From CAVZLD01 sp964522605 (GTDB taxonomy: Bacteria > Planctomycetota > Planctomycetia > Pirellulales > Pirellulaceae), in assembly GCA_964522605.1 (NCBI GenBank), contig CAZFWV010000203.1:1-12661 (forward strand): 12,661 nucleotides of DNA. The letters are read 5' to 3'. The position numbers and the translations under genes are program-made. Each line of letters opens with the position of its first letter. The first letter of the stretch is position 1. The notes under the pieces are model-generated. The model was not told the origin of the DNA. It was given only the letters and a program-made list of their open reading frames with translations, and did no database searches. Of this stretch, positions 8,518 to 12,661 are shown piece by piece.

Positions 8518-8570
8518 GCAGAATGGACCGATTCTGCACAATTGCTCATCAATTTGTGCCTTCTTGTTGG
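8518..8570 (+). terminator. Tandem hairpins after the MMPL gene, probable terminator
   Basis: About 28 bases after the stop, GCAGAAT (8518-8524) pairs perfectly with ATTCTGC (8531-8537) over a 6-base loop. A second stem follows: GCACAATTG (8536-8544) with CAATTTGTGC (8550-8559), 9 pairs with one bulged base and a 5-base loop, then the T-rich tail CTTCTTGTT. The second hairpin plus tail resembles an intrinsic terminator, although the T-run is interrupted. The two stems share two bases (8536-8537), so only one can form completely. Confidence 0.45.
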
Positions 8571-8683
8571 GCAGATTTGCCGTGGGGCGGAATTTCAATG
8601 CGCCATGTGCCGGCGACGAAATGTCGCTGACAGTGATTGCATCGGATCGCGGATCACCTATTATGCGTCTTCCATCGACGACA

Positions 8684-8700
8684 ATGGCATGGTTGTTGCT
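8684..8700 (+). promoter_or_regulatory. Candidate sigma54 (-24/-12) promoter upstream of glnA
   Basis: TGGCATGG (8685-8692), three bases, then TTGCT (8696-8700). The GG and GC doublets are exactly 12 bases apart, and the site matches the YTGGCACGRNNNTTGCW consensus except at the first base and one C to T change. Transcription would start near 8711, about 680 bases before the glnA ATG. A nitrogen-linked sigma54 promoter would make sense for glnA, but the distance is long and no NtrC-type palindrome was recognised nearby. Confidence 0.35.
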
Positions 8701-9221
8701 ACTGTCGCCGAACGTTCACCTGCGGGTGGCCCAGTGCCCCCGCGAACCTTGGGCGGCTTGGCCGGAACGCCGCAGTTTTGCATTGTTTGGTTGACGGTTG
8801 GGCGACGGGCCCTTGGTCGGCATTGTGGGTAACCGATCGCGAAGCAGAAGGGAGGAACCATTTCGAAAGAGAAGTAATCTGATGGCAAAGGAGAAACGCC
8901 ACTGTCAGGAACGAGAAGACTGAGATAGAAAACTGATCAGACGATGACCGAAAAGCGGCATCTAGTCGCACCGAGAGGCCGATTCTGCAGATCTTCTGTC
9001 CGGCTGGAGGTTCGGTCCTCGTCGCAAGTTCGATGAACAGGCGGAATCGTTGAACGCTGAAAGACCCAGAATCAGAAGTTCGCTACGTTGCCGGTCCGGA
9101 GTCTGTGAAACTCGCCGATCGCCAAGAAATGGTGGGTCGCGCGGATGGAGGTGAGCAACTCGCGGAGCGGAATCTGATGTGTCGGTGAGCGAACGTGCCC
9201 CAGGCAAGATTCGGAATGAGG

Positions 9222-9304
9222 GTCCGCCGGACCTCTTCGGCGGGCTGACTTTCGGCTTGAACTTCCTCTGTGGCTTCGGCCGCGAGGACGGGACGGTCCC
9301 CGCG
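9222..9304 (+). promoter_or_regulatory. Two strong hairpins in the glnA leader
   Basis: Stem 1: GTCCGCCG (9222-9229) with CGGCGGGC (9238-9245), eight pairs including one G-U, 8-base loop. Stem 2: CGCG-A-GGAC (9281-9289) with GTCC-C-CGCG (9296-9304), eight pairs around a single A-C mismatch, 6-base loop. They lie 167 to 84 bases before the glnA ATG. Stem 2 is followed by AAACATTTT, so it is not a classical terminator. They could stabilise or attenuate the transcript; no known riboswitch class was recognised. Confidence 0.35.
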
Positions 9305-9378
9305 AAACATTTTCCCGAGACAACTGTCCGAGTTGGTTCGGCAGCAGATGAAAAAGGTCTAACTATGGGTTCCAAGAA

Positions 9379-9383
9379 AGGGG
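9379..9383 (+). promoter_or_regulatory. glnA: Ribosome binding site deciding the glnA start
   Basis: AGGGG sits 5 bases before the ATG at 9389. The in-frame ATG at 9365 has a rival AAGG element about 7 bases upstream. The 9389 start gives 470 aa, nearly equal to E. coli GlnA (469 aa), and begins right at the conserved N-terminal helix, so it is preferred. Confidence 0.6.
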
Positions 9384-9388
9384 ATCAA

Positions 9389-10801
9389 ATGACACCAAAA
9401 GAAGTTCTGGCCCTATGTCGAGAGAAGGACGTGAAGGCAGTCGACATGCGATTCATGGATTTTCCGGGGCTATGGCAGCATTTCACCATTCCGGTCAGCA
9501 AGTTGAGCGAGGACATTTTTGAAGAAGGTCTGGGGTTTGACGGTTCGAGTATCCGTGGCTGGCAGGCGATTAACGAAAGCGACATGCTGGTCGTACCGCA
9601 GCCCGAGACGGCCTTCATTGATCCCTTCACGGAATTGCAGACGCTGTGCATGATCTGCAACATCCAGGATCCGATCACGCGAGAAGATTACACGCGTGAT
9701 CCGCGGAACGTGGCCCGCAAGGCGGCCAACTACGTGAAGACGTCGGGTGTCGCCGACATCGCCTACGTTGGACCGGAAGCGGAGTTCTTTATCTTCGACG
9801 ATGTCCGTTACGATCAGAAGCCCAACCAGGGTTATTACTTCCTGGATAGCATCGAGGGTGAGTGGAACCGGGGTCGCGACGAGAAGCCGAATCTGGGTTA
9901 CAAGTTGCGATACAAGGAAGGCTACTTCCCCGTGCCGCCGGCGGATCAAATGATGGACATCCGCAACGAGATGATGCAGTGCATGGTGGAATGTGGCCTG
10001 GACGTTGAAGCGCAGCACCACGAAGTAGGTACGGGGGGTCAATCGGAAATTGACCTGCGGTTCAACGAATTGGTCAAGATGGGTGACGCCCTGTTGCTGT
10101 ACAAATACATCATCAAGAATGTGGCACGTCGGCACAACAAGACGGTGACGTTCATGCCCAAGCCGCTGTTTGGCGACAATGGCTCCGGGATGCACACGCA
10201 CTTGTCCTTGTGGAAAGACGGTGATCCGCTCTTCGCGGGTGACGGTTACGCGGGGATGAGCGAAATGGCTCTGCACGCAATCGGCGGATTGCTGAAGCAC
10301 GCGCCGGCCGTGTTGGCCTTCACCAACCCGACGACCAACAGCTACAAGCGATTGGTCCCCGGCTTCGAGGCGCCGGTCAACTTGGCCTATTCTCAGCGAA
10401 ATCGGTCGGCCGCCTGTCGAATTCCGATGTACAGTCCGAGTCCGAAGGCGAAGCGGATTGAGTTCCGGTGTCCCGATCCCAGCTGCAATCCGTACCTCGC
10501 TTTTGCAGCGATCGTGATGGCGGCGATCGACGGGATTCAGAACAAGATCAATCCGGGCGAGCCGCTGGACAAGGATATTTACGACCTGCCGGCCGAGGAA
10601 CTGGCTGCTGTTCCCAAGACGCCCGGTTCTTTGGATGCCGCGCTGGACGCCCTGGAGCAGGACCACGAATTCCTGTTGCGTGGCGATGTGTTCACCGAGG
10701 ACGTGATCAGCACGTGGATCTGGTACAAGCGGACGAACGAAGTCGACGCCTTGCGACTGCGACCGCATCCGTATGAGTTCTGCCTGTACTACGACATCTA
10801 G
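9389..10801 (+). CDS. glnA: Type I glutamine synthetase
   Basis: The 470-aa product condenses glutamate and ammonia to glutamine using ATP, the entry step of ammonium assimilation, as a cytoplasmic dodecamer. The N-terminal beta-grasp part includes FDGSSIRGW (50-58) with the loop Asp of the ammonium site. GPEAEFFIFDD (128-138) gives metal-binding glutamates E130 and E132; NGSGMHTHLSL (264-274) is the ATP-site signature with H269; RLVPGFEAP (321-329) carries the flap Glu; RIEFRCPDPSCNPYLAF (356-372) follows. KDIYDLPAEE contains Y398, aligning with the adenylylated Tyr397 of E. coli, so this is a GSI-beta type probably controlled by adenylylation. The start is 9389; 9365 is an in-frame alternative. 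No ammonium transporter or PII gene is adjacent. The long structured leader and sigma54-like site suggest added transcriptional control (inference). Confidence 0.98.
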   Translation: MTPKEVLALCREKDVKAVDMRFMDFPGLWQHFTIPVSKLSEDIFEEGLGFDGSSIRGWQAINESDMLVVPQPETAFIDPFTELQTLCMICNIQDPITREDYTRDPRNVARKAANYVKTSGVADIAYVGPEAEFFIFDDVRYDQKPNQGYYFLDSIEGEWNRGRDEKPNLGYKLRYKEGYFPVPPADQMMDIRNEMMQCMVECGLDVEAQHHEVGTGGQSEIDLRFNELVKMGDALLLYKYIIKNVARRHNKTVTFMPKPLFGDNGSGMHTHLSLWKDGDPLFAGDGYAGMSEMALHAIGGLLKHAPAVLAFTNPTTNSYKRLVPGFEAPVNLAYSQRNRSAACRIPMYSPSPKAKRIEFRCPDPSCNPYLAFAAIVMAAIDGIQNKINPGEPLDKDIYDLPAEELAAVPKTPGSLDAALDALEQDHEFLLRGDVFTEDVISTWIWYKRTNEVDALRLRPHPYEFCLYYDI

Positions 10802-10825
10802 ATCGATCTTTTGCCATCGAAAAAG

Positions 10826-10870
10826 AAAAAGAGGCCGGCTCGCAACCCAAGCGAACCGGCCTCTTTATTT
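10826..10870. terminator. Bidirectional intrinsic terminator between glnA and the cysteine-rich gene
   Basis: GAGGCCGG (10831-10838) pairs with CCGGCCTC (10856-10863). The stem extends inward through TCGC/GCGA after one mismatch and outward through A-T pairs. On the plus strand it is followed by TTTATTTGTTT; on the minus strand the A-rich left flank becomes TTTTTCTTTTTC. It lies 25 bases after the glnA stop and about 20 bases past the stop of the convergent minus-strand gene, so it can end both transcripts. Confidence 0.92.
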
Positions 10871-10886
10871 GTTTCCTTCTTTCGGA

Positions 10887-11615
10887 CTACCGATACTGCT
10901 GACGGGTGATGACTCGATGGGGGCGGCGTGCGATCGACTGCGGCGATCCATGATCAACATATGCCGGCCTGGGGCGTGAATTCGCGTAACCGTGAGCAGC
11001 CAGCGTCGGTTCACTTACCGAGTACTGAGCACATCCGCCATCGCAACCTGTGACGCCGCAATCGCCGCAGTCAGTGCACTGCATGCATGAATCGGTTCCG
11101 CAACCGTCGCACGCAGTCTCGCATGCGCCATAGCAACCCGGGCGATATCCGTAGAGGCCGAGGTGGACGACTCGGACGACCGCGCCTTTCACGAGCCCCA
11201 GGGTGCCCCGAATCACCCCACCTGGATGGGCGCAGGGGGTCGGACCAACCCAGCAGCCGCCGTCGCTGCAGGGATCGCAGCATTCGGGCGGATCACAGAT
11301 CCATTCGTTCCAGTAGATGTCGCCGCAGCCGGATCCGCAGGCGAGCCGCGTGCTCAGCAGCGGCAGGCAAATCCCGCTCAACCCGCCGCTCGGACCGAGC
11401 GATTTGGATCCACAGGTTCCCGGATACACGTCGCCGCTGCACGCTCCATCGACGCAACCGCCATGCGCCGCCACGAGCCCGCCGCCGTCACAGCTGCCGC
11501 AACTCGTCGTACAGAAGGCGCGGTGGTATCCACAACCCCCGCCGACGCCTAACGTGAGCAGTCCCATCCAGGCAGCCAGCAAAGCGACCCTGATCGATCT
11601 TCTTGGGGAACGCAT
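10887..11615 (-). CDS. Exported, extremely cysteine-rich protein of unknown function
   Basis: The 242-aa product has 26 cysteines (about 11 percent) and many glycines. The ATG at 11615 has GAGGA about 8 bases upstream. Residues 8-27 form a hydrophobic export signal ending in GVGGGC; C28 could be lipidated, but the sequence is a poor lipobox, so ordinary signal-peptidase cleavage is equally possible. The cysteines fall in two blocks: residues 28-128, with ICDPPECCDPCSDGGC (106-121) after GCGDIYWNEW, and 161-195, where CxxxC and CxxC spacings repeat. A cysteine-free segment (129-160) with VIRGTLGLVKGAVVRVVHLG separates them. Similar DPPxCCDPC proteins are, from memory, common in Planctomycetes, whose envelopes are rich in disulfide-linked protein, so a structural cell-wall role is possible but inferred. 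A metal-binding role is the alternative. It converges on glnA and is divergent from rsmG. Confidence 0.85.
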   Translation of the reverse strand: MRSPRRSIRVALLAAWMGLLTLGVGGGCGYHRAFCTTSCGSCDGGGLVAAHGGCVDGACSGDVYPGTCGSKSLGPSGGLSGICLPLLSTRLACGSGCGDIYWNEWICDPPECCDPCSDGGCWVGPTPCAHPGGVIRGTLGLVKGAVVRVVHLGLYGYRPGCYGACETACDGCGTDSCMQCTDCGDCGVTGCDGGCAQYSVSEPTLAAHGYANSRPRPAYVDHGSPQSIARRPHRVITRQQYR

Positions 11616-11712
11616 GATCCGTGTCCTCGATTCCAGCGAGAGTTCTTCGGGGAGACTGTGGGGTCTAGCCCGGTTGCTTCGCCAGTGTTATCGTCGCTAA
11701 AGTCAGTGGAAT

Positions 11713-11834
11713 CGAGAAAATCTTCCTGATCGGTAAATTTTCCCAAGTCCTCCTCCGTGGGGCGACATTTTCGATGCGCGAACGGGTGGCTATATTGAGC
11801 GGCTCGTTGTTTTCTCGGTTTTCTCGGCGAGAAA
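11713..11834. repeat. Cluster of TTTTCTCG octamers, candidate operator
   Basis: The octamer appears inverted at 11713-11720 (CGAGAAAA), then as two adjacent 9-base direct repeats TTTTCTCGG (11810-11818 and 11819-11827). The second forms a perfect palindrome, TTTCTCG-G-CGAGAAA (11820-11834). Three full copies and one 7-base copy occur within 122 bases between two divergent genes. This suggests a regulator binding site, though the regulator is unknown and chance in AT-rich spacer DNA is not excluded. Confidence 0.4.
11791..11796 (+). promoter_or_regulatory. Possible -10 element for rsmG
   Basis: TATATT matches five of six consensus bases, but only a weak TTTCGA (11769-11774, 16-base spacer) stands in the -35 position. 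A start near 11803 would place the octamer palindrome at about +18 to +32, where a bound repressor could block transcription. Confidence 0.25.
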
Positions 11835-11927
11835 TCGAGCGACCAACGGAGGCGACTCCGATTCGTGTGCCGTAGCATGCGGTTGGGTTGCGGTCCTGCC
11901 GCACTGCGGTTCTTGTTTGGCTTGGCG

Positions 11928-12590
11928 ATGCCTGTGACTGAAGCGACGTTCCCGGAAATCCTCGCGCGGTATTCGATTCAGCTCGATCCCGAACAGATCG
12001 AGCGGCTGCAGCGCTATTGCGAACTGTTGTGGGAATGGAATCGCAAACTGAATCTGACGCGCCACTTGGACTATGAGACGTTTGTCGTACGCGATCTGGT
12101 CGACACGCAGCATTTGGCGGCCCACGTGCCTGCAGGGTTGCGTGTGCTCGACATCGGGAGCGGTGGGGGAGTACCCGGCGTTCTGCTTGCCATTCTGCGT
12201 CCGGATCTGCAAGTCACGTTGAGCGAGTCGATGGGCAAAAAGGCCAACGCGTTGGAGGATATCCTGCGTCGCCTTCCGCTACCGCTTCCGGTAGAGGCGG
12301 CACGCGCGGAAACGGTGCTCGAGCAGGCGCGGTTCGACGTCCTTGTTGCGCGTGCCGTCGGGCCATTGTGGAAGTTGCTGCGGTGGCTCGCCCCGCATTG
12401 GAATGCGTTCGACCAGCTGTTGCTGATCAAAGGTCCACGATGGGTGGAAGAACGATTCGAGGCACGGCATCGTGGCCAATTGCGTCGCTTGGACCTGCGT
12501 CGCTTGGCGGAGTATCCGACTCCCGGCCATGCCGGCCAGAACGTGATTCTGTCCCTGACGCGCAAGTCGGAGATGCCGGATGGTGACTAG
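11928..12590 (+). CDS. rsmG: 16S rRNA (guanine527-N7)-methyltransferase RsmG (GidB)
   Basis: The enzyme methylates N7 of G527 in the 530 loop of 16S rRNA using S-adenosylmethionine; in other bacteria its loss gives low-level streptomycin resistance. From ATG 11928 the product is 220 aa (E. coli 207). The N-terminal helices include LQRYCELLWEWNRKLNLT (residues about 24-41), typical of the family. VLDIGSGGGVPGVLLAI (about 73-89) is the SAM-binding motif I, followed by LSESMGKKANAL, DVLVARAVGPLWKLL and LLIKGP, all conserved RsmG blocks. The start is uncertain: 11928 has a weak ribosome site, whereas an in-frame GTG at 11865 lies 12 bases after GGAGG (11848-11852) and would add 21 residues outside the usual domain. 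The common mnmG neighbour is absent on the left; the right side is cut by the window. It is divergent from the cysteine-rich gene. Confidence 0.95.
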   Translation: MPVTEATFPEILARYSIQLDPEQIERLQRYCELLWEWNRKLNLTRHLDYETFVVRDLVDTQHLAAHVPAGLRVLDIGSGGGVPGVLLAILRPDLQVTLSESMGKKANALEDILRRLPLPLPVEAARAETVLEQARFDVLVARAVGPLWKLLRWLAPHWNAFDQLLLIKGPRWVEERFEARHRGQLRRLDLRRLAEYPTPGHAGQNVILSLTRKSEMPDGD

Positions 12591-12602
12591 CGGCGGTTTC
12601 AA

Positions 12603-12661
12603 AACTGGGAGGGCGAGGCTCCTGCCGAACCGAAGATGCGACAAACGCCGGCTCGGTAGGA
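12603..12661. repeat. Truncated REP-like palindromic element at right window edge
   Basis: Starting 13 bases after the rsmG stop, TCCTGCCGAACCG (12620-12632) faces CGGCTCGGTAGGA (12649-12661). The arms pair over 13 positions with one G-U and one A-C, around a 16-base loop, and the right arm runs into the window end. The left flank GGGAGGGCGAGGC suggests that the outer stem continues beyond the window. From memory, GAGGCTCCTGCCGAGCC-type palindromes are dispersed in intergenic DNA of Pirellulales genomes. It may also help end the rsmG transcript. Confidence 0.55.

Larger units (their letters stand above)
8491..9388. other. Long spacer and probable leader region upstream of glnA
   Basis: Nearly 900 bases without a convincing gene. 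From left to right they hold a hairpin pair after the transporter stop (8518-8570), a TATTAT -10-like box (8659-8664), a sigma54-like site (8684-8700) and two strong hairpins (9222-9304). Short frames such as 8542-8832 lack domains or good ribosome sites. The frame of glnA stays open back to 9179, but that extension has no match to the GlnA family. The middle (8720-9200) shows nothing I can name. Confidence 0.5.
11616..11927. other. Divergent intergenic region between the cysteine-rich gene and rsmG
   Basis: These 312 bases should carry promoters in both directions. They contain a TATATT -10-like box (11791-11796), a cluster of TTTTCTCG octamers in both orientations (11713-11834), and a GGAGG ribosome-site-like sequence (11848-11852). 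No convincing leftward promoter was found. The surroundings are more AT-rich than the coding regions, as expected for a regulatory region. Confidence 0.5.

Noticed and set aside
6793..8598. 601-codon open frame on the minus strand opposite the MMPL gene
   Set aside because: The translation is rich in Gln, Arg and His with no hydrophobic core or domain; the plus-strand transporter explains this DNA fully.
8542..8832. Possible 96-aa protein with CxxC motif in the glnA spacer
   Set aside because: No good ribosome site, no domain, and it overlaps other equally poor frames; Cys pairs alone are not enough.
8882..8923. 13-codon small open frame preceded by a purine-rich stretch, as a possible leader peptide for glnA
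   Set aside because: No glutamine-codon run or adjacent attenuator; too short to support from sequence alone.
8528..8989. Repeated 11-mer CCGATTCTGCA at 8528-8538 and 8979-8989
   Set aside because: Only two copies, 450 bases apart, with unrelated flanks; likely coincidence.
9179..9388. In-frame upstream extension of GlnA from a GTG at 9179
   Set aside because: It would add 70 residues not found in the family; the 9389 start gives the canonical length with a good ribosome site.
9470..10768. 432-codon open frame on the minus strand opposite glnA
   Set aside because: Shadow of glnA, whose catalytic motifs are intact on the other strand.
1..12661. CRISPR array, tRNA or rRNA genes, transposase, toxin-antitoxin pair or phage genes
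   Set aside because: Looked for regularly spaced repeats, cloverleaf T-loop signatures and characteristic protein motifs; none were found.

Overview
The window carries seven genes that I can support. It reads as chromosomal DNA of a planctomycete, most likely of the Pirellulales. This rests on a DUF1570-type metalloprotease-like protein, an extremely cysteine-rich exported protein with the CDPPECCDPC-type motif I associate with planctomycete proteomes, long spacers around mostly single genes, moderately high GC, and a truncated palindromic repeat at the right edge (GAGGCTCCTGCCGA core) that I recall as dispersed in such genomes. No database could be searched, so the taxonomic call is inference.

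Layout, left to right. (1) Minus strand 136-1977: exported or membrane-anchored DUF1570-like zincin with a C-terminal leucine-rich repeat tail. (2) Plus strand 2313-3077: secreted FKBP-type prolyl isomerase, divergent from gene 1. (3) Plus 3572-5299: secreted S41 C-terminal processing protease with a TPR-like N-terminus and a PDZ domain, preceded by a good sigma70-type promoter. (4) Plus 5830-8490: RND/MMPL transporter with a TPR-like insertion in its first periplasmic loop. (5) Plus 9389-10801: type I glutamine synthetase (glnA), behind a 0.9 kb spacer with a sigma54-like site and two leader hairpins. (6) Minus 10887-11615: protein with 26 cysteines in 242 residues, convergent with glnA across a bidirectional terminator. 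(7) Plus 11928-12590: rsmG (16S rRNA G527 methyltransferase), divergent from gene 6.

Working together: genes 1-4 and 6 encode exported or membrane proteins. The prolyl isomerase, processing protease, metalloprotease-like protein and transporter look like a loose envelope-maintenance neighbourhood. Spacers of 0.3-0.9 kb and separate candidate promoters argue against one operon. glnA and rsmG are housekeeping genes in nitrogen assimilation and ribosome modification.

I did not find a clearly new multi-gene system, CRISPR array, transposase, tRNA or rRNA gene. The most interesting points are two domain architectures (zincin plus LRR; MMPL plus TPR-like insert), the cysteine-rich protein, the possible sigma54 site and structured leader of glnA, and a cluster of TTTTCTCG octamers between the cysteine-rich gene and rsmG.
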